A stretch of 54,644 nucleotides of DNA from a virus (IMGVR_UViG_3300032268_001435:1-54644), one strand, 5' to 3'. Shown: positions 7,327-14,590, counted from the stretch's first letter. The notes: generated from the letters alone by a model not told the origin. A program made the numbers and translations.

Positions 7327-7631
7327 TGGATGAGACGATCGAGGGTCTGACCCTCCACGTGGGTGCGGACCGCGGACTGTTCGAAGTGCGGGTGAGCATC
7401 ATGGATGAGCCGTCGGGCCGACCCCTCCACATCTACCCGACGCACGACGGTCTCGTGGCACTCGCCCAGACTATCGAGGCGCTCCCCCGGGTCGAGGTCA
7501 TGATGGAGGAGGTCCTGGACGATCCCCGAATCACAGGCCTTCCCATCGACTTCGACGCTGTGGGGTTCGTGCAGGCAGCGCTCACACTGGGCAGGAGCGG
7601 ATGGAAGAGCAGCGTGGGCGGCAGCTGCTAA
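7326..7631 (+). CDS. Hypothetical early protein, 101 aa
   Basis: Overlaps the preceding stop (GTGATG; GTG 7323 is an alternative). A strand-rich first half (LTLHVGADRGLFEVRVSIMD) is followed by helices (GLVALAQTIEALPRVEVMMEEVL). No family recognised. Shares the 6530 promoter with its upstream neighbour. Confidence 0.65.
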   Translation: MDETIEGLTLHVGADRGLFEVRVSIMDEPSGRPLHIYPTHDGLVALAQTIEALPRVEVMMEEVLDDPRITGLPIDFDAVGFVQAALTLGRSGWKSSVGGSC

Positions 7632-7647
7632 AAAAGACGATGTCCCA

Positions 7648-7676
7648 GTGTAAATCTCTCCTGGGTGTACTACACT
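7648..7676 (+). promoter_or_regulatory. GTGTAA-type promoter with long structured leader
   Basis: GTGTAA (7648-7653), 17-bp spacer, TACACT (7671-7676). Transcription would begin near 7683, giving a leader of about 160 bases to gene 7844. A six-codon mini-frame (ATG 7681 to TAG 7701) overlaps a TCCCC/GGGGA hairpin at the very start. Confidence 0.7.
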
Positions 7677-7699
7677 TAGGATGTCCCCGATGAGGGGAT

Positions 7700-7825
7700 A
7701 GTTACTCTACATAATAGCTCTTTGGGTAAATTAAGGGTCGGCTCCGGCAAACCCCTCGGGGATGCCTGGCTCATATATATTATTGCTGAGGTGAACGTCG
7801 GTGCGGAGCCCACCGGCAAGTAACT
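7700..7825 (+). ncRNA. Structured leader RNA with possible pseudoknot
   Basis: Closing helix AGTTAC (7700-7705) with GTAACT (7820-7825). A 3' hairpin GTCGGTG/CACCGGC (7797-7803/7811-7817) has a seven-base loop CGGAGCC (7804-7810). All seven loop bases are complementary to GGCTCCG at 7740-7746. A small nested hairpin GGC..CCCC/GGGG..GCC lies at about 7745-7766. This is far more pairing than chance in an otherwise gene-free leader. No known riboswitch class is recognised. It precedes the ribosome site (GAGG 7835-7838) of gene 7844. Confidence 0.55.
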
Positions 7826-7843
7826 CACCTCCCAGAGGCACCC

Positions 7844-8311
7844 ATGCGAAGCAAGAGCTCGAAGCTGTGGGCAGTCAAGCAGCAGGCGCGGCAGTCCCAG
7901 CGTGAGGAGGGCACGACCCTTCCCGCAGTCAATACCCTCAGGGAAGCGAAGCGCACTGCACGCACCCAGAAGGTTGCACAGGGCAAGCCCGCCCACGGCA
8001 AGGACATGGACCTGATGGGCTCCTCCCGTCGGGAGCTCAGAGCTGCGAAGCCCAAGACCACTTTCGACATCTCTCCCGGTGCGCTCGTGCGGGTCTCCCG
8101 TGAGCACACGCTCGTCTTCAAGAACGTCGTCTCGGCGGGGTGCGTCCACGTGCCTACCCACTTCAAGGCTGCAGTGGGCACGCTGGGCACTGTCATTAGT
8201 ATAGAGCCCACGGCTGGCGGCTACATCAGCGTCGTATTCCCTGAGCTGGGACTCGTCGACGTGCACCCCCGGTCCCTCCGCGATGTGGGAGACACTGACG
8301 ACGAAGAGTGA
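7844..8311 (+). CDS. Basic protein with C-terminal KOW/SH3-like domain, 155 aa
   Basis: The first ~75 residues are basic and probably disordered (SKLWAVKQQARQSQREE, REAKRTARTQKVAQGK). The C-terminal ~80 residues carry the barrel pattern: SPGALVRVSREH, AAVGTLGTVISIEP, YISVVFPELG, HPRSLRDVGD. A KOW-like domain with a basic tail suits RNA binding. With the folded leader RNA ahead of it, autoregulation is an attractive guess. GAGG is five bases before the ATG. Confidence 0.7.
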   Translation: MRSKSSKLWAVKQQARQSQREEGTTLPAVNTLREAKRTARTQKVAQGKPAHGKDMDLMGSSRRELRAAKPKTTFDISPGALVRVSREHTLVFKNVVSAGCVHVPTHFKAAVGTLGTVISIEPTAGGYISVVFPELGLVDVHPRSLRDVGDTDDEE

Positions 8312-8330
8312 AAAAAAGTTCTGGGTCCCG

Positions 8331-8359
8331 GTGCAAGGGGCCGCGCGATGTGGTAGGTT
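8331..8359 (+). promoter_or_regulatory. GTGCAA-type promoter of the AAA+ gene
   Basis: A-tract AAAAAAAGTTC, CCGGTGCAA (-35 hexamer 8331-8336), 17-bp spacer, TAGGTT (8354-8359). Leader of about 55 bases ending in AGGAAACACC before ATG 8420, with partial likeness (CCAACCAACGGAC) to the leaders at 20365 and 21985. Confidence 0.7.
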
Positions 8360-8419
8360 ATCTAAGTAGACAGGGACACACCAACCAACGGACTCTGATA
8401 CAGGACAACAGGAAACACC

Positions 8420-9502
8420 ATGGACATCAAGACCTTCGAGAACATCGCCCCTAAGCTTCCCCCCGAGATCGCCGTCCTCATGCGCGGCCCCACCGGCGTC
8501 GGCAAGAGCCAGCTCGCGCGCTCGGTCGCCGAGAAGCTCCACCTCCCCTTCATCGACGTCCGCGGCAGCACGATGTCCGAGGGCGATGTGGGCGGCTACC
8601 CCGACGTCGAGGGCATGAAGAAGAACGGCATCATGACCTTCTGCATGCCGAGCTGGTTCATCCGCGCCTGCCGCGAGGCCTGCGTCGTCATGCTCGACGA
8701 GCTCAACCGCTCGCTCCCCGGCGTCCAGCAGAGCTTCTTCCAGCTGGTCCTCGACCGTGAGCTGGGCAACGACGAGGACGGCGTCCCCTACAAGCTCCAC
8801 CCCGGCAGCCGCGTCTTCGCTGCGGTGAACCATGGCTCGGAGTACGACGTCAACGACATGGACCCTGCGCTCCTCCGCCGCTTCTGGGTGGTCGACCTCG
8901 CGCCCACGCACGAGGACTTCATCACCTGGGCGAAGGAGACGGGACTGGACGCGCTCCTCATCGACTTCATCCGCCAGAACCCGGCCCACCTGCGCGTCGA
9001 CCCGGGCTCGGTGGAAGCGGGCACGGTCTGCCCGAACCCGGCCTCGTGGCACCGCCTCGACACGACGCTGGCCCACATGGAGCTCGCACCCACGAAGATC
9101 GCGGGCAACAAGCACCCCCTCGTCTACTCGATCGCGCAGGGGTTCGTGGGCACGGAGGCAGCCATCGCATTCTCGGAGTTCATCTCCAAGTACGAGATGG
9201 TGCTGAGCGCTGAGGACGTCCTGGACCGCTTCGATGCAGTGCAGGACCGTGTGAAGGCGAGCACGGCCTCGGGCCTCGCGTCGGTGATCGAGAAGGTGGC
9301 CGACCACTGCAAGTCCAACACGTGGACCGTTGACCAGGTGTCCGGCCTCGCGAGCTTCACGAGCGTCATCACCGGTGAGCTGCTGGTCCAGCTGTGGAAC
9401 GCGGTCTCGGCGACTGGAAACCTTCCCAACATCCAGAAGCTCCACAAGAAGATCGGGAAGCGGGTGGTCGAGGCTGTCAAGGCCGGCCGCGAGGTGGCGT
9501 GA
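8420..9502 (+). CDS. MoxR-type AAA+ ATPase, 360 aa
   Basis: AAA+ ATPase: Walker A GPTGVGKS (residues 23-30), Walker B CVVMLDELNR (about 90-100), a sensor-1 region FAAVNHGSEYDVNDMD with the arginine finger/sensor LLRRF after it, then a helical C-terminal lid. MoxR-type ATPases usually partner von Willebrand A proteins as chaperones that insert cofactors or remodel complexes. A metallopeptidase-VWA protein gene lies at 13125, making a likely pair. Highly GC-rich, with strong C/G third positions, so well adapted to a GC-rich host. Confidence 0.9.
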   Translation: MDIKTFENIAPKLPPEIAVLMRGPTGVGKSQLARSVAEKLHLPFIDVRGSTMSEGDVGGYPDVEGMKKNGIMTFCMPSWFIRACREACVVMLDELNRSLPGVQQSFFQLVLDRELGNDEDGVPYKLHPGSRVFAAVNHGSEYDVNDMDPALLRRFWVVDLAPTHEDFITWAKETGLDALLIDFIRQNPAHLRVDPGSVEAGTVCPNPASWHRLDTTLAHMELAPTKIAGNKHPLVYSIAQGFVGTEAAIAFSEFISKYEMVLSAEDVLDRFDAVQDRVKASTASGLASVIEKVADHCKSNTWTVDQVSGLASFTSVITGELLVQLWNAVSATGNLPNIQKLHKKIGKRVVEAVKAGREVA

Positions 9503-9509
9503 CCCTGAC

Positions 9510-9529
9510 GGGGAGGCTTCGGCCTCCCC
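9510..9529 (+). terminator. GGGGAGGC-TTCG-GCCTCCCC hairpin
   Basis: Perfect 8-bp stem with a TTCG tetraloop, eight bases after the AAA+ stop and six bases before tRNA-Ser. No T-run. It may end or protect the AAA+ mRNA, or mark the processing border with the tRNA. Confidence 0.5.
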
Positions 9530-9535
9530 ACTCCC

Positions 9536-9625
9536 GGAGGAGTGGCCGAGTGGTCTAAGGCACCCGCTTGCTAAGCGGACACACGGTGAAAAGCTGTGTC
9601 AAGGGTTCGAATCCCTTCTCCTCCG
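9536..9625 (+). tRNA. tRNA-Ser(GCT)
   Basis: Acceptor GGAGGAG/CTCCTCC, a long variable arm (class II), anticodon GCT at 9570-9572, T-arm AAGGG-TTCGAAT-CCCTT. CCA is not encoded. First of the tRNA cluster; transcribed by read-through from the AAA+ promoter or processed. Confidence 0.92.
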
Positions 9626-9675
9626 TCTCCCTCGTCCTGTTGGTTGATCTGGTTGGTTGGTCCTTGATACGAAGT

Positions 9676-9735
9676 CCGTGGAACTTACCTCGTGTAAATC
9701 TACCCAGTGTGGTCTATACTAGGTAAGTTCCACGG
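9676..9735 (+). repeat. Perfect 15-bp inverted repeat around a tRNA promoter
   Basis: CCGTGGAACTTACCT (9676-9690) and its exact reverse complement AGGTAAGTTCCACGG (9721-9735) enclose, base for base, the promoter 9692-9720. Only the right arm would be transcribed, so it is a DNA-level palindrome such as an operator or recombination site rather than a terminator. Confidence 0.85.
9692..9720 (+). promoter_or_regulatory. GTGTAA-type promoter for tRNA-Arg
   Basis: GTGTAA (9692-9697), 17-bp spacer, TATACT (9715-9720). Transcription starts about 14 bases before tRNA-Arg. Flanked on both sides by the 15-bp inverted repeat. Confidence 0.75.
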
Positions 9736-9740
9736 CAAAT

Positions 9741-9813
9741 GCCCTCGTAGCATAACGGATAATGTCGCTGCCTTCTAAGCAGTCGTATGGGGGTTCGATT
9801 CCCTCCGAGGGTG
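9741..9813 (+). tRNA. tRNA-Arg(TCT)
   Basis: Acceptor GCCCTCG/CGAGGGT (one G-T pair), anticodon loop CTTCTAA with TCT at 9774-9776, T-arm GGGGG-TTCGATT-CCCTC. Reads AGA/AGG, codons rare in the GC-rich half but frequent in the AT-rich half. Confidence 0.9.
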
Positions 9814-9864
9814 CTAACTCTTGCTCTTTGAGCTACATACTTATATTCATGGTGGTTTATCTAC

Positions 9865-10200
9865 ATGAAAAAAGTATGCAAATCTGAAGGTTGTGAAAAC
9901 GTTGTTCCTGGCTCTAGAGGACTCTGGTGCGGTATCTGCAGGAACACACGGCAAAGATACAAGATGACAGGTCCAGAAAGAGCTGCGTTACTTGAAAGTC
10001 AATCTGGTAAGTGCAAGCTCTGCAAACAACAGATTGAGTTCGATGGCACATCACGTCAATATTCAGGGTGTGTCGATCACGATCACAAAACAGGTAGAAT
10101 CAGGGGCATCCTGTGTGGGAACTGCAACACATGGATAGGTTTCCTTGAGAATAGGAAACTCAATTTGCAGGAAGTCCTAGACTATCTCCGAGGGTGCTAA
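9865..10200 (+). CDS. Recombination endonuclease VII-like HNH protein, 111 aa
   Basis: Matches the phage endonuclease VII (T4 gp49-like) family: zinc-binding pairs CKLCK and CGNCN around VDHDHKTGRIRGILCGNCN. It would be a His-Me-finger nuclease cutting branched DNA or acting as a homing enzyme. Clearly more AT-rich than its neighbours and placed between tRNA-Arg and tRNA-Lys, so it looks like a mobile insertion. ACTTATATTCATG stands just before the start, a motif shared with the other HNH genes here. Confidence 0.85.
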   Translation: MKKVCKSEGCENVVPGSRGLWCGICRNTRQRYKMTGPERAALLESQSGKCKLCKQQIEFDGTSRQYSGCVDHDHKTGRIRGILCGNCNTWIGFLENRKLNLQEVLDYLRGC

Positions 10201-10218
10201 AAAAAAGAATTCTTGGTC

Positions 10219-10247
10219 GTGTAAATCAGATGCGGAAGTGTTAGATT
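10219..10247 (+). promoter_or_regulatory. GTGTAA-type promoter for the Lys-Ala-Asn tRNA block
   Basis: A-tract, GTGTAA (10219-10224), 17-bp spacer, TAGATT (10242-10247). Start site about 17 bases before tRNA-Lys. Confidence 0.7.
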
Positions 10248-10270
10248 AGAAGGGTAGAGGACAGGAAAAC

Positions 10271-10343
10271 GGGACGTTAGCTCAGTCGGTAGAGCAGCAG
10301 GCTTTTAACCTGACGGTCGTGGGATCGTTCCCCACACGTCCCA
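10271..10343 (+). tRNA. tRNA-Lys(TTT)
   Basis: Acceptor GGGACGT/ACGTCCC, anticodon loop CTTTTAA. The T-loop reads ATCGTTC rather than the usual TTCGATC, a noticeable deviation. Confidence 0.85.
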
Positions 10344-10358
10344 TTCAGGAGGTTCAGC

Positions 10359-10439
10359 GTGTCAGTGATGATGACAATCTCAGCCCTGATGGTTTTCTCG
10401 GTTGTCGTTGACTTTGTTAGGAGATCGATGGACGTCTGA
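10359..10439 (+). CDS. 26-aa hydrophobic micropeptide
   Basis: GTG start with a perfect AGGAGG six bases ahead. Encodes MSVMMTISALMVFSVVVDFVRRSMDV, a single potential membrane helix followed by a basic end. Sits between two tRNA genes, so it would be translated from the tRNA precursor transcript. Function unknown. Confidence 0.5.
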   Translation: MSVMMTISALMVFSVVVDFVRRSMDV

Positions 10440-10458
10440 TAGATACTTAGTGGAGTTC

Positions 10459-10531
10459 GGGCGTGTAGCTCAGCTGGGAGAGCATCGGCTTTGCAAGCCG
10501 AGGGTCATCGGTTCGATCCCGATCATGTCCA
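10459..10531 (+). tRNA. tRNA-Ala(TGC)
   Basis: Acceptor GGGCGTG/CATGTCC with two G-T pairs, anticodon TGC in loop TTTGCAA, T-arm ATCGG-TTCGATC-CCGAT. Confidence 0.9.
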
Positions 10532-10535
10532 ATAT

Positions 10536-10608
10536 TCCGGGATAGCTCAGTTGGTAGAGCGTTCGGCTGTTAACCGAATGGTCCCTGGTTCGAGTCCAGG
10601 TCCCGGAG
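10536..10608 (+). tRNA. tRNA-Asn(GTT)
   Basis: Acceptor TCCGGGA/TCCCGGA, anticodon GTT in loop CTGTTAA, T-arm CCTGG-TTCGAGT-CCAGG. Four bases after tRNA-Ala, so on the same transcript. Confidence 0.92.
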
Positions 10609-10645
10609 CTTTTTTACTTTGGTCTCAATCTCACGCAGAGGAAGC

Positions 10646-10942
10646 ATGACTGATACCCGATACATGTTCGACACTGTGACTGCGCGGAAGCTGGATAGAT
10701 GGGCCCACGCGCCCATCCAGCCCCTTTCAGACGATGAGCTGAACGTCGTGATGTCGAAGCCCCGACGAATCATCTCCCGGGATGCGAATGTCACCCCCTT
10801 CACCGAGCTCTTCCCCCAAAACGGCACACTGGAGTGGGTGGTGGAGCGGCTCGGAGGTGCGGAGCCCGAGTACTACTACGTGAACAACGAGGGATACAAC
10901 TACTCCCGCTACTGCTTCAGGTTCCTGCCTCGCTCCGTGTGA
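10646..10942 (+). CDS. Hypothetical protein, 98 aa
   Basis: ATG 10646 follows GAGGAAGC. Mixed helix/strand protein ending in an aromatic stretch (EPEYYYVNNEGYNYSRYCFRF). No family recognised. It lies between tRNA-Asn and tRNA-Gln in the tRNA cluster and stays GC-rich, unlike the HNH genes, so it appears native to the early zone. Confidence 0.65.
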   Translation: MTDTRYMFDTVTARKLDRWAHAPIQPLSDDELNVVMSKPRRIISRDANVTPFTELFPQNGTLEWVVERLGGAEPEYYYVNNEGYNYSRYCFRFLPRSV

Positions 10943-10949
10943 GGCAGAC

Positions 10950-11020
10950 TCGGGGATCGTCTAACGGCAGGACGGAGGTTTTTGGTGCCTCCTATGGGGG
11001 TTCGAATCCCTCTCCCTGAA
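10950..11020 (+). tRNA. tRNA-Gln(TTG)
   Basis: Acceptor TCGGGGA/TCCCTGA (one G-T), anticodon TTG in loop TTTTGGT, T-arm GGGGG-TTCGAAT-CCCTC. Confidence 0.85.
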
Positions 11021-11023
11021 TCC

Positions 11024-11106
11024 GGGTGGGCCGCAGAGATGGTGAGCTGCAGCTGATTGTAAATCAGCCGTCCATGACTGAGGGGGTTCAAATCCCTCCC
11101 CACCCA
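11024..11106 (+). tRNA. tRNA-Tyr(GTA)
   Basis: Acceptor GGGTGGG/CCCACCC, class II variable arm, anticodon GTA in loop TTGTAAA, T-loop TTCAAAT. Confidence 0.9.
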
Positions 11107-11112
11107 TTCACT

Positions 11113-11184
11113 GACCCCATCATCTAGAGGTTAGGATCGCGGATTTTCACTCCGTCAACGGGAGTTCGAGTCTCCCTGGGGTCA
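11113..11184 (+). tRNA. tRNA-Glu(TTC)
   Basis: Acceptor GACCCCA/TGGGGTC, anticodon TTC within GCGGA-TTTTCAC-TCCGT, T-arm GGGAG-TTCGAGT-CTCCC. Confidence 0.92.
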
Positions 11185-11222
11185 CTCAGTTTCCAATAAC
11201 ACGCTCACTGGAGAAGAAGACA

Positions 11223-11567
11223 ATGAATCTCGTCGATTATAGCAGCAACCAGATCGTGGATCGTGAAGGTGGTTCCAAGCAGTGGGACAGCGGCAGCTAC
11301 GAGCGTATCCGCTTCAGGAACGGATACGGTGTCTCGATCATCACCGGCGGCTCGGCATACGGGCGTGCCGGCACGCTGGAGATTGCCGTCATCCGATTTC
11401 GGGGCGAGAGCAACGACGACTTCGAGCTGTGCCACGACACCCCCATCACGTCAGACGTCATCGGCCACCTGAGCCACGATCAGGCCCGTGGAATCCTGGA
11501 GCAGATCGCTGCACTGCCCCCGGACGCGAAGGCACTTCCTGGAGCGATGTTAGATTACGAGTCGTGA
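11223..11567 (+). CDS. Hypothetical protein, 114 aa
   Basis: Beta-rich first half (ERIRFRNGYGVSIITGGSAYG, GTLEIAVIRFRG) and a helical C-terminus (HDQARGILEQIAALP). GAGAAGAAG lies ahead of the ATG. No family recognised. It sits between tRNA-Glu and the second HNH gene. Confidence 0.65.
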   Translation: MNLVDYSSNQIVDREGGSKQWDSGSYERIRFRNGYGVSIITGGSAYGRAGTLEIAVIRFRGESNDDFELCHDTPITSDVIGHLSHDQARGILEQIAALPPDAKALPGAMLDYES

Positions 11568-11627
11568 TGCATAGACGGTAAAGCAAAATTAGTATACAAC
11601 TTGCTCTACTAACTTTATATTACATGC

Positions 11628-12110
11628 ATGGAAAACAAATTTGAATGCATGTATTGTGGTCAAAATGAGTGGGTTTCTAAAAAAGGAATGAGATATCATC
11701 AGGCTTTTTGTGACAAGAATCCAAACAAGAGAAAACCTGCACCGAAATCAGAAGCTTTTTATAAAGCAATGAAAGAAAGGAGGGGCATCTCTACAAATCA
11801 ATGGACAGACTTTGATTGGAGTTGTGTTCCATTTGAAAGCCTGGGTGGTCTAAAGCGCAGAGAACTACTTTTTAAAGAGTCTAAATATAGTTGCAGTCGT
11901 TGCGGTTTTAATGAAACAAGAGACTGTGGTGGTGTTATACTAGAAGTTGATCATATTGATGGAGACCACAAGAACAACACACGTGAAAATCTTCGTGTTC
12001 TCTGTCCAAACTGTCACGCATTGACCCCAAACTTTAGAAACTGGGGTCGATCAAGAGAGAAGACTTCAGGAAGAATTAGAAAAGGAAATAAAAACTTTCC
12101 TAGTAAATAG
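11628..12110 (+). CDS. HNH endonuclease, 160 aa
   Basis: N-terminal zinc finger (CMYCGQ...YHQAFC) and a C-terminal HNH domain: CSRCGF, VILEVDHIDGDHKNN, NLRVLCPNCHAL, with the H, N and second H in the family order. Free-standing homing-type nuclease. AT-rich against its neighbours and immediately before tRNA-Thr, as expected for an inserted mobile gene. TTTATATTACATG precedes the start. Confidence 0.85.
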   Translation: MENKFECMYCGQNEWVSKKGMRYHQAFCDKNPNKRKPAPKSEAFYKAMKERRGISTNQWTDFDWSCVPFESLGGLKRRELLFKESKYSCSRCGFNETRDCGGVILEVDHIDGDHKNNTRENLRVLCPNCHALTPNFRNWGRSREKTSGRIRKGNKNFPSK

Positions 12111-12125
12111 TTAGAATTGTCTTAA

Positions 12126-12197
12126 GCCCTTGAAGCATACTGGTCATGCACCTCACTTGTAATGAGGAGAAAGCTGGTTCGATTCCAGTCGGGGGCT
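12126..12197 (+). tRNA. tRNA-Thr(TGT)
   Basis: Acceptor GCCCTTG/CGGGGGC (two G-T), anticodon TGT in CCTCA-CTTGTAA-TGAGG, T-arm GCTGG-TTCGATT-CCAGT. It lies right after the HNH stop. Confidence 0.85.
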
Positions 12198-12218
12198 TCA
12201 CAGATTAGAGGTTTGTCC

Positions 12219-12488
12219 ATGGACGTAATGAAGTGTCTCAGGTGTGGTTCATCTCCCGCTACGGTCACCTACCCATCGATGATCGGGGCTGCTGCCCGCT
12301 GCGAGTGCAGCAATCCAGAGTGCAGGCTGTACAGCCCAGATCGGTACGGACAGGCAGTGGAAAATGTCGAGGAGACACGTGTAATTGACGTCCCCAAGGA
12401 CTATACTGTGAATGTGGACGAGGAAGTGAACACGGCACCTCGGCCGGTGTTCCTCTGGTGCACACACCACCACGACTTCGGAGACTGA
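12219..12488 (+). CDS. Zinc-ribbon protein, 89 aa
   Basis: CLRCGSSP at the start and CECSNPECRLYS further on give four or more cysteines suited to one zinc ribbon; a late CTHHHDF may add ligands. GAGG is seven bases before the ATG. The stop is two bases before the next ATG, so it probably shares an operon with the zincin gene. Function unknown. Confidence 0.65.
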   Translation: MDVMKCLRCGSSPATVTYPSMIGAAARCECSNPECRLYSPDRYGQAVENVEETRVIDVPKDYTVNVDEEVNTAPRPVFLWCTHHHDFGD

Positions 12489-12490
12489 CC

Positions 12491-13069
12491 ATGGCAAGAC
12501 TCCCCAAGGGCATCATGGACGCGGCAGACTTCCTCGGAATCACACCTCGTCGACGCCCGAACGGGAGGAAGATGACCAAGGCAGCCATCCAGCGTGGGTG
12601 GGATGCGGTCGTCGCATGGCTCGACGACAGGACGTACGAGGTGGACTGCTACCCAGGCGCTCAGGACCAGGTGGACTTCAACGACTACTGCGTCCACATC
12701 AACAGCAGCAAGGGCGCTGAGAGCCGCCTCTACACGCTCCTCCACGAGGCGGGGCACGTCATGGTGAGGGATGACTGGGCTAGCTTCTCTCAGTTCTACC
12801 CGAACTACCTCAAGTCACAGTGGGGACTCGATGGGCGAACGACCAAGAGCAAGAGCCACCGCGTCGCTGCGATCGCTGAGGAGTACGAGGCGTGGCGGCG
12901 GGGTCTCGTCCTCGCGTGGCAGCTTGGGATTCCCGTGAACTCCAACAAGTACGATCGAGAGTCCTCGGAAGCTATGCTCACCTACATCCACTGGACCGCT
13001 GTTGTCTCCCAGAAGCACCGCAATGCGGGCCAGAAGGCAGCACAGTCCCGTCGAGCGCGGAAGGTCTAA
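12491..13069 (+). CDS. HExxH zincin-type metallopeptidase-like protein, 192 aa
   Basis: YTLLHEAGHVMVRDDW carries HExxH at residues 85-89, as in ImmA/IrrE-type and related zincins. About 45 residues later come IAEEYEAWRRGL acids that could give the third ligand. The C-terminus is basic. ImmA-like peptidases cleave regulators in mobile elements; the target here is unknown. It sits between a zinc ribbon and the metallopeptidase-VWA gene, which has its own promoter. Confidence 0.7.
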   Translation: MARLPKGIMDAADFLGITPRRRPNGRKMTKAAIQRGWDAVVAWLDDRTYEVDCYPGAQDQVDFNDYCVHINSSKGAESRLYTLLHEAGHVMVRDDWASFSQFYPNYLKSQWGLDGRTTKSKSHRVAAIAEEYEAWRRGLVLAWQLGIPVNSNKYDRESSEAMLTYIHWTAVVSQKHRNAGQKAAQSRRARKV

Positions 13070-13087
13070 AAAAAAGTTTGTCTGTCC

Positions 13088-13116
13088 GTGCAATGTGGCC
13101 CCACATAGGGTAAAGT
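13088..13116 (+). promoter_or_regulatory. GTGCAA-type promoter, gene 13125
   Basis: A-tract AAAAAAAAGTTTG, CCGTGCAA (-35 hexamer 13088-13093), 17-bp spacer containing TGTGG-CC-CCACA, TAAAGT (13111-13116). ATG 13125 is eight bases after the -10 box, so the mRNA is leaderless or has a leader of one or two bases. Confidence 0.8.
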
Positions 13117-13124
13117 GAACACAT

Positions 13125-14531
13125 ATGGCAAAGAACACTTCCACATCGAACGATCTCCCCCAGGCCTCCAAGGAGGTCACCAAGGCGCAGGCTGACGCCT
13201 TCGACATCGATCCCCACCTCATCAACCTCATGTGGGATGAGCCCTTCTTCTCGAAGGTGCTCCGCCCCGTCACGAAGATTCGCTCGGAGGAAATCTCCAC
13301 GGCGGGCGTGCTCGCCAAGGACGGCGACATCAACATGTGGTGGAACCCCTACTTCCTCGCCGGCCTCACGTCCAAGCAGGTGAAGGGCCTCCTCAAGCAC
13401 GAGTGCTTCCACCTCGTTCTCGAGCACACCACCACCCGGCGCATGGAGCCCCACACGCTCCACAACTACGCGACGGACCTCGCCATCAACTCGATGATTC
13501 CGGAGGAGGAGCTCCCCGAGGGTGGTCTCATTCCGGGCAAGGCGTTCAAGCCGCTGGAGCCCGAGATCGCGGCGAAGATTGGTGAGGCTGCTGTCGCCCG
13601 CCACGAGCGAATCAGCCAGAAGATCGCGTCGCTGCCGAAGGGCCTCTCCTCCGAGCAGTACTTCGCGCTCCTCCAGGACGTGGCTGAGGACATCGAGAAG
13701 GCTGCCAAGGGCAAGAGCCTCGCACAGGCGCTGAAGGACGGCGACGTCCGCGTCGACGAAAACGGCAACCTGGTGGACGCAGACGGCAACCCTGTGCGCA
13801 TCGTCCCCGGTGGGATGGACGACCACGAGGGCTGGGATGAGATGGACGACGAGGAGCGGGAGCTCATCAAGGGCAAGGTGAAGCAGGCGCTGGAGCGTGC
13901 GGTCAAGGACTGTGACTCCTCGGGCCAGTGGGGCTCGATCCCCGCGGAGACCCGTCAGAAGCTTCGAGACCTCCTCAGCCGAGAGATCGACTGGAAGTCG
14001 GTCCTCAAGCAGTTCTGCGGTATGACCCGCCGCGCGGACCGCACCACCAACGTGAAGCGGCTCAATCGGAAGTATCCGGCGATCCAGCCTGGCACCCACC
14101 GGAACTACACGTCGTCGATCGCGGTCTACATCGACCAGTCGGGCTCCGTGGACGATGAGTCGCTGGAGCTCCTCTTCGGAAACCTGATGACGCTCGCGAA
14201 GCACACGGAGTTCACGATCTTCAACTTCGACACCGAGGTGGACGAGAAGTCGGAGCGCGTCTGGAAGGGGAACAAGAACCCGGGTCTCGCCCGGACGCGG
14301 TGCGGCGGGACGGACTTCAAGGCGGCCTCGGACCACGCCAACAAGAACAAGCACCGGTTCGATGGGTACATGATTTGCTCCGATGGAGAGTGCACAGATC
14401 CTGGACCTTCTCTTCTCAAGCGCTGTTGGATTATCGTCCCCGATCGAAAGATGCTCTTCAATCCCAGCAAGCGTGATGCTGTTGTCAAGATGAAGCGTAA
14501 CAAGGTGGTCGGCGTCTCAAGTTCTACCTAA
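13125..14531 (+). CDS. Metallopeptidase-VWA domain protein (DUF2201-like), 468 aa
   Basis: N-terminal putative metallopeptidase domain with HECFH (residues 92-96) in LLKHECFHLVLEH. Middle region rich in charge (DEERELIKGKVKQALERA). C-terminal VWA-like domain IAVYIDQSGSVDDE (D-x-S-G-S metal site, about residue 335) followed by FNFDTEV and ICSDGE. This layout matches the family that pairs with MoxR-type ATPases in bacteria. The AAA+ gene at 8420 is the natural partner, split from it here by the tRNA/HNH insertion zone. Probably leaderless. Confidence 0.88.
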   Translation: MAKNTSTSNDLPQASKEVTKAQADAFDIDPHLINLMWDEPFFSKVLRPVTKIRSEEISTAGVLAKDGDINMWWNPYFLAGLTSKQVKGLLKHECFHLVLEHTTTRRMEPHTLHNYATDLAINSMIPEEELPEGGLIPGKAFKPLEPEIAAKIGEAAVARHERISQKIASLPKGLSSEQYFALLQDVAEDIEKAAKGKSLAQALKDGDVRVDENGNLVDADGNPVRIVPGGMDDHEGWDEMDDEERELIKGKVKQALERAVKDCDSSGQWGSIPAETRQKLRDLLSREIDWKSVLKQFCGMTRRADRTTNVKRLNRKYPAIQPGTHRNYTSSIAVYIDQSGSVDDESLELLFGNLMTLAKHTEFTIFNFDTEVDEKSERVWKGNKNPGLARTRCGGTDFKAASDHANKNKHRFDGYMICSDGECTDPGPSLLKRCWIIVPDRKMLFNPSKRDAVVKMKRNKVVGVSSST

Positions 14532-14590
14532 AATGCATAAGCACGTGCATTAGTTAGCCGTCCAATGATATTTATATCTGGAGGCTTCTG

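Noticed and set aside
7676-9445. 589-codon open frame on the minus strand opposite the AAA+ gene
   Set aside because: It mirrors strong third-position GC bias of the plus-strand genes 7844 and 8420 and has no recognisable domain or ribosome site.
12978-14354. 458-codon minus-strand frame opposite the metallopeptidase-VWA gene
   Set aside because: Arg/Leu/Val/His-rich shadow of a GC-rich gene; the plus strand carries clear motifs and a promoter.
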